Assembly: GCA_036556325.1 (NCBI GenBank)
Contig: DATBJR010000079.1
Coordinates: forward strand, 1 to 17,050
DNA: 17,050 nucleotides
Direction: 5' to 3'
From: DASSCW01 sp036556325
GTDB taxonomy: Bacteria; Chloroflexota; Limnocylindria; QHBO01
Shown here: piece after piece, positions 1-6,426 of the stretch
Position numbering within the stretch: position 1 is the stretch's first letter
Layout of the letters: every line of letters begins with the position of its first letter
Program-made: the position numbers and the translations under genes
Notes under the pieces: model-generated
Told to the model about the DNA's origin: nothing
Seen by the model: only the letters and a program-made list of their open reading frames with translations
Database searches by the model: none

Positions 1-18
1 CAGGATCGCGTCGCTCGT

Positions 19-207
19 CTACGGCTGAAGTGACGGAACAGGTCCGCCGAAGGCGGGCTTCTCACATAGCCATTCATTCGGTCCCGTCTGGTGGCAGTCA
101 GATCGAAATGCGTAGGGGGAAGCTATGAAGACTGCCCAGAACACGAATGCCGCGACTGCAAGCATGGTGAGCGCGGCGCCGAAGAAGAAGGTTTCGCGCC
201 TGATCAT
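19..207 (-). CDS. Small predicted membrane protein, 62 aa, unknown function
   Basis: I do not recognise this gene. The predicted product has a short basic N-terminus (MIRRE), one hydrophobic segment at about residues 7-31 that could be a membrane anchor or uncleaved signal, and a short polar tail with two cysteines (C38 and C48) that would lie outside the membrane if the positive-inside rule holds. The two cysteines could form a disulfide. The ATG at 207 is preceded by AGGA 8 nt upstream, and the same bases form a -10-like TAGGAT. The gene lies downstream of the tRNA-Thr on the same strand, about 130 nt away. It is short and has no recognised homologue, but the clean hydrophobic segment followed by a charged, cysteine-containing tail is more protein-like than the chance ORFs of this GC-rich window. 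Alternative: a chance ORF. Confidence 0.45.
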   Translation of the reverse strand: MIRRETFFFGAALTMLAVAAFVFWAVFIASPYAFRSDCHQTGPNEWLCEKPAFGGPVPSLQP

Positions 208-214
208 TTCGGGA

Positions 215-244
215 ATCCTACTGCCGCGAAGTAGCAGCTCGCAA
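215..244 (-). promoter_or_regulatory. Possible promoter of the 62-aa membrane protein
   Basis: On the minus strand, TTGCGA (244-239) and TAGGAT (220-215) are separated by 18 nt. Each matches four of six consensus bases of the -35 and -10 elements. The -10 ends only 7 nt before the ATG at 207, so transcription from it would give a nearly leaderless mRNA. The TAGGAT also contains the only SD-like AGGA. The match is weak. Confidence 0.3.
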
Positions 245-269
245 TGGGACGAACGTGGACACGCCGCTT

Positions 270-289
270 GTCCGTCAGTTAGTCCGTCA
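270..289. repeat. Two direct copies of GTCCGTCA, 12-nt period
   Basis: GTCCGTCA occurs at 270-277 and again at 282-289, separated by GTTA. The pair is flanked by the short inverted arms CTTGT (267-271) and ACAAG (289-293). It lies 63-82 nt upstream of the 62-aa ORF and downstream of the tRNA. A 12-nt period is about one helical turn, so a two-site operator is possible. It could equally be chance or part of a weak 3' structure of the tRNA transcript. Confidence 0.4.
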
Positions 290-336
290 CAAGCCGCTCC
301 ACAACCGCTAGCGAGCGCGCAATGGAGCGTGAGTGA

Positions 337-411
337 TGGAGCCGAAGGTGGGATTCGAACCCACGACCGACGGTTTACGAAACCGTTGCTCTACCCCTGA
401 GCTACTTCGGC
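337..411 (-). tRNA. tRNA-Thr (anticodon CGU), CCA encoded
   Basis: Read on the minus strand, the sequence folds as a complete cloverleaf. The acceptor arms are GCCGAAG (411-405) and CTTCGGC (347-341). The D-arm region begins GCTCAGGGG. The anticodon stem is ACGGT/ACCGT with loop TTCGTAA, giving anticodon CGT (379-377), which reads ACG threonine codons. The T-arm is GTGGG-TTCGAAT-CCCAC. G1-C72 and C2-G71 agree with known threonine identity pairs. The discriminator is U (340), followed directly by CCA (339-337), so the 3' end is gene-encoded. There is no intron. In this GC-rich genome ACG should be a frequent threonine codon. Confidence 0.96.
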
Positions 412-450
412 CCGCTGGACGCCACCGTCGCGGCGGCTGAGGCCAGGCCG

Positions 451-459
451 ATGTTAGCA
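451..459 (-). promoter_or_regulatory. Extended -10 candidate for the tRNA-Thr gene
   Basis: On the minus strand TGCTAACAT (459-451) is followed by CGGCC. It reads as an extended -10 (TGC + TAACAT) with a GC-rich discriminator. The tRNA 5' end lies 40 nt further on, leaving room for a 5' leader of about 33 nt. I find no convincing -35. The same TGCTANNAT form occurs upstream of two other minus-strand genes in this window. Confidence 0.4.
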
Positions 460-589
460 GCGTGACCGGCCGACCTCCATCGTTGCACCAGGACACCATC
501 TGGCGTTGCGGTCCCGGCTTGGGTACGCTCGCTCTCTCACCGGACAGGCGTCGCAGCCCCGCGGCGCCACCCCGAGAACGGAGGAGCAG

Positions 590-991
590 ATGAAGATCGA
601 GGAAGTCGAGGGCATCGGGCCAGTCTTTGCCGAGAAGCTGGGCGAGGTGGGCATCGTCACGACTGACGACCTGCTGGAGCGGGGTGGCAAGAAGTCGGGC
701 CGAGCTGCCATCGCCATCGAGACCGGGATCAACGAGGGAATGATCCTGGAATGGACCAACCACGTTGACCTGATGCGGATCAAGGGCGTTGGCTCGGAGT
801 TCTCCGACATGCTCGAGGCCGCCGGGGTCGACTCGCCGGCGGAGCTCGCCCAGCGCAACCCGGTAAACCTGGCCGAGACCCTGGCCGAGCTGGACATGGC
901 CCGCAACACGACCCGCCGCATTCCGTCGGCCGAAATGGTCGCCGGCTGGATCGCGGAGGCCAGGACGATGGAGCGCAGCGTCGAGCACTGA
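590..991 (+). CDS. Helix-hairpin-helix (DUF4332-like) protein
   Basis: The predicted product has 133 residues and two similar helix-hairpin-helix-like units. The first is around residues 6-21 (VEGIGPVFAEKLGEVGI) and the second around residues 65-80 (IKGVGSEFSDMLEAAGV). The spacing and the I-x-G-[IV]-G hairpins resemble DUF4332 proteins, a group of uncharacterised HhH proteins related to DNA-binding HhH folds. No catalytic domain is visible. The ATG at 590 is chosen over an earlier in-frame ATG at 506 because GGAGGAG (580-586) sits 3-4 nt upstream and the first HhH unit begins straight after. The gene stands alone and converges on the LCP gene, with a strong hairpin between the two stop codons. 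DNA binding is inferred from the fold only. Confidence 0.85.
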   Translation: MKIEEVEGIGPVFAEKLGEVGIVTTDDLLERGGKKSGRAAIAIETGINEGMILEWTNHVDLMRIKGVGSEFSDMLEAAGVDSPAELAQRNPVNLAETLAELDMARNTTRRIPSAEMVAGWIAEARTMERSVEH

Positions 992-1015
992 CGCGCGCAC
1001 GCCGCGAGCCGATGA

Positions 1016-1042
1016 GCGCCGGTGCTGATCCAGTACCGGCGC
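1016..1042. terminator. 12-bp hairpin between convergent genes
   Basis: GCGCCGGTGCTG (1016-1027) pairs along its full length with CAGTACCGGCGC (1031-1042), with one G-T wobble and an ATC loop. It lies between the stop of the HhH gene (991) and the stop of the LCP gene (1050), where a bidirectional terminator is expected. No U-run follows on either strand. Termination would therefore not be the classical intrinsic type, or the hairpin may protect both 3' ends. Confidence 0.6.
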
Positions 1043-1049
1043 CGTCGTC

Positions 1050-1997
1050 TCAGTCCTTCAGGTGCTCCGCGGCAAACTGCCGCATGGCATCGACGTTCGG
1101 CTCCAGCACGTAGCCGCGCCCGTCGCCGCGGTCGCCGGCGAAGGTCATGAAGCCATGGTCCGGGTCGAGGACCTGGGTCGTGACCTGGGCCGTCTGCGCC
1201 CGGCGCGCCAGCTCGATGAGCGTCAGCATGTCCTTCAGGGGCAGGTCGGTCTTGAAGGAATGGAGGCTGTCGAGGATGGCCTGGATGTCGACGCTCGCGG
1301 ACGGCGAGACCAGCTTCCTGACGATCTGGAGCAGGACCTGCTGCTGGCGGCCGGCGCGCTCGAAGTCATTGGTCGTGTACCGGCTCCGAACGTAGTCCTC
1401 GGCCGTCTCGCCGTCGAGCAGCTGGCGCCCGGCGGCCAGGTTCAGGTCGAGGTGTGCGTCGACGAGCGGCTCCCTGACGCGGACTCGCACACCGCCGATT
1501 GCCTCCACCATGTCCGCGAGGTCGCCCATATCGATCTGGACGTACTTGTCGATCTGGATCTGCAGCAGCTCCCCGACCGCGCCAACGAGGCCCTCGGCGC
1601 CCTGCTGCGAGTAGATGGCGTTCACCTTCTGCTGCCAGGTCGAGCCGTCGGGCATCGGGATGTCCACCGTGTCGCGTGGCAGGCTGACGAGGGTCACCTG
1701 CGACTGGTCGGCGTTGATGCTGGCCACCATGATCGCGTCGCTGTTCACGCCCTTCTCGAGCCTGCGGCGGCGCTCGTCACTGTCCAGGCCAATGACCAGC
1801 ACCGTGAGCCGATGGCTCAGCAGGTCCGCGTTGAGCGTCGGTACCGGCGTCGGGCTTGGCGACGTCGGGGGGACCAGCGGCGCTCGCTGATTGAGGAGCA
1901 CGAATCCCAGCACGGCGGCCACCACGGCCAGCGCCCCCACGCCGGCGATCATCGGCCACGGACTGCGGCGCGCCCTTTGTGCCTGGGGCTGGGTCAT
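1050..1997 (-). CDS. LCP (LytR-CpsA-Psr) family cell-wall glycopolymer ligase
   Basis: The predicted product has 315 residues: a basic cytoplasmic N-terminus, one membrane helix at about 17-36, a Pro/Ser/Thr-rich linker (41-54), and an extracellular LCP domain from about residue 64. Family landmarks are visible. They are the LVIGLDSDE strand, NSDAIM (85-90), SLPRDT with R108/D109, the IGG turn (167-169), and the YVRSR...DFERAGRQQ segment (202-219), whose arginines bind the lipid pyrophosphate in characterised LCP enzymes. These enzymes transfer undecaprenyl-linked glycopolymers to peptidoglycan or other envelope acceptors. The acceptor here is unknown. The ATG at 1997 has AGAGGACG a few nt upstream. 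It is the last gene of the minus-strand operon, 42 nt after endonuclease III. Confidence 0.92.
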   Translation of the reverse strand: MTQPQAQRARRSPWPMIAGVGALAVVAAVLGFVLLNQRAPLVPPTSPSPTPVPTLNADLLSHRLTVLVIGLDSDERRRRLEKGVNSDAIMVASINADQSQVTLVSLPRDTVDIPMPDGSTWQQKVNAIYSQQGAEGLVGAVGELLQIQIDKYVQIDMGDLADMVEAIGGVRVRVREPLVDAHLDLNLAAGRQLLDGETAEDYVRSRYTTNDFERAGRQQQVLLQIVRKLVSPSASVDIQAILDSLHSFKTDLPLKDMLTLIELARRAQTAQVTTQVLDPDHGFMTFAGDRGDGRGYVLEPNVDAMRQFAAEHLKD

Positions 1998-2039
1998 CGC
2001 CGTCCTCTGTGCGCGGGGCGTGCCAGCGCCCGGGAGCCG

Positions 2040-2894
2040 TCAGGCACGCTGCTCGGGCGGCATCCAGCCGTGGATCAGCTCGTCGTGGTACCGCGGCGCA
2101 TCGTCGGCAGCAGCGCGTCCGCGTGGCGGCGGAGCCATCGGCGCCTTGCCCCTGGCGGCCAGCACGTAGTAGGCGCAGACATCGGTCAGGGGGCAGAGGC
2201 CGCAGATCGGCCGGGGCGCACGGCAGGTATCCCGGCCATGCCGGATCAGCTCCACGTGGAAGGGGTACATCTCGTCCGGCCGGAGCACCTCCTCCAGCAG
2301 GTCGTGCGCGCGGTCGAGCGGGGTCCGCGGCGGCAGCATGCCCAGCCGGGTCGCGACGCGGTGCACGTGGGTGTCCACCGGCACCGCCGGCCGGCCGAAG
2401 CCGAACAGCAGGATGATGCTGGCCGTCTTGCGGCCGATACCGGTCAGCGACACGAGCCAGCCCCGCGCCTCGTCCAGCGGCTGTGTCCCCAGAAACGAGA
2501 GGTCCCAGCTGCCTGCCGTCCTGGCGTGGACCTCGGCCAGGGCATGCTGGATGCGCGGCGCCTTGGTCGGCGCCAGCCCACCCGGGCGGATGACCTCGAC
2601 CAGCTCGTCGGTTGGAGCGCCCAGGACCGCGTCCCAGTCCGGGTAGCGCTGGCGGAGCGCAGTGAAGGCCCGGAACGAGTTCGTGTCGGCCGTGTTCTGG
2701 GACAGGATGGTCAGCACCAGCTCGCTGACCGCATCGAGCCGCGGACCGGCCCACCTCGGATGGTCGTAGCGCCGGCCGAGTCGCTCCAGCACCACGTCCG
2801 CCAGGGCGCGGCGCCGGCGCCGATCGGCGGCGAGCTTCTGGGGGCTCGGCCCGCGCCGCCTGGCGGGCCGTTGCGACGCACCGGCGCGGGGCAT
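2040..2894 (-). CDS. nth: Endonuclease III (DNA glycosylase/AP lyase)
   Basis: This base-excision repair enzyme removes oxidised pyrimidines and cleaves abasic sites. The 284-residue product shows the full family pattern. There is an HhH motif LTGIGRKTA with catalytic lysine K156, then VDTHVHRVATRLG with catalytic aspartate D174. The iron-sulfur loop has cysteines C224, C231, C234 and C240 in the exact C-x6-C-x2-C-x5-C spacing. LSQNT (65-69) matches the conserved substrate-site region. The basic N-terminal ~30 residues and the C-terminal ~35 residues after the cluster are extra relative to the compact E. coli enzyme. The ATG at 2894 directly follows the glycerate-kinase stop codon with no gap, so translation is probably coupled, although its function appears unrelated to that neighbour. 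Confidence 0.95.
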   Translation of the reverse strand: MPRAGASQRPARRRGPSPQKLAADRRRRRALADVVLERLGRRYDHPRWAGPRLDAVSELVLTILSQNTADTNSFRAFTALRQRYPDWDAVLGAPTDELVEVIRPGGLAPTKAPRIQHALAEVHARTAGSWDLSFLGTQPLDEARGWLVSLTGIGRKTASIILLFGFGRPAVPVDTHVHRVATRLGMLPPRTPLDRAHDLLEEVLRPDEMYPFHVELIRHGRDTCRAPRPICGLCPLTDVCAYYVLAARGKAPMAPPPRGRAAADDAPRYHDELIHGWMPPEQRA

Positions 2895-4076
2895 CTAGCC
2901 GGCGCGCTCCGCCAGTCCCGCGCCGACCTCCACCGTGCGCGCCAGGCGTTCGGCCGCGTTGGCCAGCAGCCGCTCGGTATCAGCCATCGACTCCTCGAGC
3001 GACATCGGCCGGTCGCCGATGGGCTGCACCACCGCGAACGCGCCGGACGCATCCAGGGCGGCGGCGCCGGGGCCCAGCGCGCCGCACAGCAGGATCACGG
3101 GCGCGTTCCGGCTGCGCGCCAGGCGCGCGACGCCCATGGCCGCCTTGCCGGACAGCGTCTGCTCGTCGGCGCGCCCCTCGCCGGTGATCACGAGGTCGGC
3201 GGCTTCGAGTGCCTCCCCCAGGCCGATGAGCTCGGCCACGACCTCGACACCTGGCCGGACCTTGGCGGCGGTGAAGCCCAGCAGGCCGGCCGTCGTGCCG
3301 CCGGCGGCGCCGGCGCCGGGGATGTCCGCCACGAACCGCCCCATGGCCCGCTCGATGGCGTGCCCCCAGGCCGCCAGCGCGACGTCCAGCTCCTGGACCG
3401 CGCCGGCATCAGCGCCCTTCTGCGGGCCATAGGTCGCAGCCGCGCCGCTCGCGCCGCACAGCAGGTTCGTGACGTCAGAGGCGATCGTCAGTGTCACCTC
3501 GTCAAGTCGTGGATCCAGCCCATCAACCTCCACGTCGGCGAGGTGCGCCAGCGCGGCGCCGCCGGACGCCAGCTCTTGACCCTGCGCGTCCAGCAGTCGC
3601 AGGCCCAGCGCCGCCAGCAGCCCGCTGCCGCCATCGGTGGTGGCGCTGCCGCCCAGCCCCAGCGTGATGCTGGTCGCTCCGGCGTCCAGGGCGGCGCGAA
3701 GCAGCTCCCCGGTGCCACGGGTGGAGGCGCGGCGCGCGGCGTCCGGTGTTCGCTCGTCGGGCGCCAGCCGCGCCAGGCCGGAGGCCTCGGCCATCTCGAT
3801 GAACGCCTCGCCGTCGCCGAGCTCCAGCCAGCTCGCCTCGACCGGCCGGCCCAGGGCGTCGACGGTCGTCAGGGAATGACGCACAGCCGCGTCACCGAGG
3901 GCGGCCGTCAGGGCGGCCAGCGTGCCCTCCCCGCCATCGGCCATCGGCGCCAGACGCACCTCGTCCTCGGGACGGACGCGTGCCCATCCCTGGGCAATCG
4001 CCTGGGCCACCGTCACCGAATCCAGCGCACCGCCGAACGAATCGGGCGCGATGACCAGTCGGGTGCTGCGCGTCAC
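2895..4076 (-). CDS. Glycerate kinase, GlxK/GarK-type family
   Basis: The family phosphorylates D-glycerate with ATP, giving 2-phosphoglycerate (or 3-phosphoglycerate in some members). The 393-residue length is normal. Visible landmarks are APDSF at the N-terminus (10-14), MADGGEGT (45-52), the glycine-rich GLGGSATTDGGSG (about 139-151), and VITGEGRADEQTLSGKA in the C-terminal half. One oddity: family members usually read PDSFKGSL or PDSYKESL, but this protein has PDSFGGAL, so the usual lysine is glycine (G15). The start is GTG at 4076, overlapping the stop of the VOC gene as GTGA. The preceding USP-GpgS gene makes a phosphoglycerate-based sugar, which suggests this kinase recycles or supplies glycerate for the same pathway; that link is inferred. 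Confidence 0.9.
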   Translation of the reverse strand: MTRSTRLVIAPDSFGGALDSVTVAQAIAQGWARVRPEDEVRLAPMADGGEGTLAALTAALGDAAVRHSLTTVDALGRPVEASWLELGDGEAFIEMAEASGLARLAPDERTPDAARRASTRGTGELLRAALDAGATSITLGLGGSATTDGGSGLLAALGLRLLDAQGQELASGGAALAHLADVEVDGLDPRLDEVTLTIASDVTNLLCGASGAAATYGPQKGADAGAVQELDVALAAWGHAIERAMGRFVADIPGAGAAGGTTAGLLGFTAAKVRPGVEVVAELIGLGEALEAADLVITGEGRADEQTLSGKAAMGVARLARSRNAPVILLCGALGPGAAALDASGAFAVVQPIGDRPMSLEESMADTERLLANAAERLARTVEVGAGLAERAG

Positions 4077-4465
4077 AGCGATGCGTCGGGCGGGCGATAG
4101 AGCGCGCAGATGGCCCCGGCCGGATCACGAATGACGCAGAACTGTCCGCCGCCCATGTCCCGCGGGCCATCGAGAATCGCGCCGCCCAGCTCCGCGCAGC
4201 GGGCCGCGCTGGCCTCGACGTCCTCGACGGCGAAGTACAGCAGCCACGCCGGCGGCACGTTCGCATTGGTGTCGCGCGCGTGGCAGATGCCGGTGACGAC
4301 TTCGCCGCCGGCGGAGAGGATGTCGAAGTCGTTGTACTCGCCCATGTCGTGGTCGCGCGACTCCCAGCCGATCACCTGCTGGTAGAAGTCGCGGATCTCC
4401 TCGGCGGGGCCCACGGTCAGGTCCTGCCAGACGATGGTGCCGACGGGTGGGCGAGCGGGGCTCAT
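4073..4465 (-). CDS. VOC-superfamily (glyoxalase/bleomycin-resistance fold) protein
   Basis: The predicted product has 130 residues and a single vicinal-oxygen-chelate domain. It shows FYQQVIGWE (27-35), a central LLYFAVEDVEASAARCAELGG stretch and the terminal strand RDPAGAICALYRP. Positions that usually carry the metal-binding His and Glu are not obviously filled: QDLTV stands near the first strand and CALYRP replaces the usual Glu-containing strand. Classical glyoxalase I chemistry is therefore doubtful. The ATG at 4465 follows a near-perfect SD (AAGGAGG) and is preferred over the much longer open frame that runs upstream, which is a shadow of the USP-GpgS gene. It lies 11 nt after that gene and overlaps the glycerate-kinase start by 4 nt. 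Substrate unknown. Confidence 0.85.
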   Translation of the reverse strand: MSPARPPVGTIVWQDLTVGPAEEIRDFYQQVIGWESRDHDMGEYNDFDILSAGGEVVTGICHARDTNANVPPAWLLYFAVEDVEASAARCAELGGAILDGPRDMGGGQFCVIRDPAGAICALYRPPDASL

Positions 4466-4476
4466 GGGGTCCTCCT

Positions 4477-6426
4477 TCAGCGCTTGAGCGAACGGCGCCG
4501 TTCCTGGTAGGCCGGCACGGTCTTCATCGGCGGCCGCAGCTCGTCCCCGATCTCGCGGACCTCCAGGTTGAATCGGTCCTTGTCCTGGTTGATGAGCTTC
4601 ATGCCGCGGCCCACCTCGGTCAGCAGCTCGATCCGGTGGCGCTCCTCCAGCTTGCGGATGGCGCCCTGCAGGATCACGTAGCTCATCTGCGACAGGTTGC
4701 CCAGCGGCTGGTTGCGGTGGATGCGACGCTCCAGGTCCACCTGGCCGACGGCGGACAGGCCCACCGCATCCAGGATGTCGATCAGCAGGCCGATCTCCAC
4801 GCTGTAGCCGGTGTAGAACGGCACCGACTCGAGCAGAGACCGGCGCCCCGCATACTCCCCCGACAGCGGCTGGATGATTCCGGACAGCTCCGGGAAGAAC
4901 AGGTTGATCAGCGGCCGGGCCATGAGCTCGGTGACGCGGCCGCCGCCCTCCGAGAGCAGCTTGTCGCCCTCGCGGATCGGCCGCCGGTAGAAGCCCTTGA
5001 CGTACTGGATCCGCGATTCGCGCAGCAGCGGCCCGACCAGCCCGAACACGAACCGCGGCTGGATGTTGCGGATGTCGGTGTCGATCCAGGCCACGATGTC
5101 GCCGTCCAGGACGTGCAGGCTCTTCCACAGCGCCTCGCCCTTGCCGGGGTGGCTGCCCAGCTCGGGGAGGATGGCCGAGTGGCGATAGACCGGCACGCCG
5201 AGCCCCTCGGCGATCTCGACGGTCCGGTCCTGCGAGTCGGAATCCACCACCACCAGCTGGTCGATCAGCGGCGCGCGGTCCATCAGCGCCGACTTGATGC
5301 GCCGGATGACCAGGCCGATGGTCTTCTCCTCGTTCAGGGCCGGCAGGCCGACGCTGACCGTCAGGCCCTGCTTCTCCTTGAGCTCCACCAGCCGGCCGAT
5401 GTCGCGGAACTCGGAGGCATGGAACGTGTTCTCGGCGAACCAGCGGTCGACGATGGACGGCAGTGCCTGGCTGTGCTCCGCATAGGCATCGGCCGCCGCC
5501 AGCGTGCCCTCCGCCGAGCGGAGCTCCTCGAAGGTGGCGACGCCCAGCTTCTGCTTGGTCTTGACCACGATCACGGTCGGCTTTGCCTTGGAGGCGACCG
5601 CGTCCGCCACGGTGCCGAATAGGAAGCGCCCATCCGGCGCCGCATTCGACGGCTGGGCCGATGCGCCCATCACCACCAGGTCGTGCTGCGCGGCCTCGCG
5701 GATGATGGCCGTCCGCACGCTGGTCGCCTCGCGCAGGATGCCGCGCACCTTGCGGCCCCCACCGTGCTCGGTGACGAAGGCGTCGAGCGCGTCCTGCTCG
5801 CGCTGGACCGCCCGTGCACCGATGCCCTTCGGCACCACGTGCAGCACCGCCACCTGGGCGCCGAAGCGGCGCCCGAGGTCGCGCGCCAGGCGCATGGCCA
5901 ACTCGGCGTGGGGGCCGCCGCGCACCGGCACCAGGATCGAACGGACCTGGTCCACGCCGCGCTGCTTGACCACGGCGATGTCGCACGGCGACTCGCGGAC
6001 GACCGCGTCGATCGTCGGCGAGAAGACCGGGGCGGCGGCCTTGCCGCCGCGCTCCGCCTCGGCCCTGGCTGCGGCCGCGGCGGACGGCGGGCCACCCCAG
6101 CCGAAGATGACGAGGTCGGTGCCCTCCTCCCCGACCGCCTCGATCACGCCATCGGCGGCGCGGCGGCCGATGCGGACCATGGTCCGGATCTCGACTCCTT
6201 CCTCGTCGCCGAAGTCGAGCACGCGTTGCAGGAGGCGACGGGCGGTGCGGGCCTGGGTGGCGCCCTCGGACAGCGACACGCCCTCCGGCACCTCCACGAT
6301 GCCGAGCGCCGTGATCTCGGTCGGCCGCCCGTCGCTGACGCCGGAGCCGATGCGCACCAGGTCACGCGCGGTGCGCGGGTTGGCGAGCGGCAGCAGGATG
6401 CGGTACGGCGTGCGACGGCGGGGCAT
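4477..6426 (-). CDS. Tandem universal-stress domains fused to glucosyl-3-phosphoglycerate synthase
   Basis: The 649-residue protein has three parts. Residues ~7-155 and ~161-290 each look like a UspA-type domain (ILLPLANPRTARDL...LVIFGWGG; ILVPVRGGPHAELAM...VVMGASAQ...FLFGTVAD). The textbook ATP-binding motif G-x2-G-x9-G-[ST] is only partly kept. Residues ~355-600 are a GT-A domain of the GpgS type (GT81): VGLPALNEEKTIG (359-371), DSDSQDRT, HPGKGEALWKSL, the metal-binding DTD (449-451), KGFYRRP, GRVTELMARPL, QPLSGEYAGRR (519-529) and HRNQPL. GpgS joins NDP-glucose to 3-phosphoglycerate, the first step to the compatible solute glucosylglycerate. The ATG at 6426 overlaps the upstream glycosyltransferase stop as TGATG. 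No matching phosphatase (GpgP) is visible in the window. The fusion suggests nucleotide- or stress-gated synthesis; that is inference. Confidence 0.9.
   Translation of the reverse strand: MPRRRTPYRILLPLANPRTARDLVRIGSGVSDGRPTEITALGIVEVPEGVSLSEGATQARTARRLLQRVLDFGDEEGVEIRTMVRIGRRAADGVIEAVGEEGTDLVIFGWGGPPSAAAAARAEAERGGKAAAPVFSPTIDAVVRESPCDIAVVKQRGVDQVRSILVPVRGGPHAELAMRLARDLGRRFGAQVAVLHVVPKGIGARAVQREQDALDAFVTEHGGGRKVRGILREATSVRTAIIREAAQHDLVVMGASAQPSNAAPDGRFLFGTVADAVASKAKPTVIVVKTKQKLGVATFEELRSAEGTLAAADAYAEHSQALPSIVDRWFAENTFHASEFRDIGRLVELKEKQGLTVSVGLPALNEEKTIGLVIRRIKSALMDRAPLIDQLVVVDSDSQDRTVEIAEGLGVPVYRHSAILPELGSHPGKGEALWKSLHVLDGDIVAWIDTDIRNIQPRFVFGLVGPLLRESRIQYVKGFYRRPIREGDKLLSEGGGRVTELMARPLINLFFPELSGIIQPLSGEYAGRRSLLESVPFYTGYSVEIGLLIDILDAVGLSAVGQVDLERRIHRNQPLGNLSQMSYVILQGAIRKLEERHRIELLTEVGRGMKLINQDKDRFNLEVREIGDELRPPMKTVPAYQERRRSLKR

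Noticed and set aside
308..1000. Minus-strand frame of 230 codons covering tRNA-Thr and the HhH gene
   Set aside because: It runs through the tRNA gene and is antisense to the HhH protein, which has its own SD and HhH motifs.
1062..4100. 1012-codon open frame on the plus strand
   Set aside because: It lies antisense to three well-supported minus-strand genes (LCP, nth, glycerate kinase). Its translation is Arg/Gln/His/Leu-rich without domains. Long antisense frames are expected in GC-rich coding DNA.
4447..5622. Plus-strand open frame of 391 codons
   Set aside because: Antisense shadow of the USP-GpgS gene, whose motifs are unmistakable. No SD and no recognisable domain.
4466..5986. Long N-terminal extension of the VOC protein
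   Set aside because: The VOC domain starts right after an ATG at 4465 with a near-perfect SD. The upstream frame is an out-of-frame shadow of the USP-GpgS gene.
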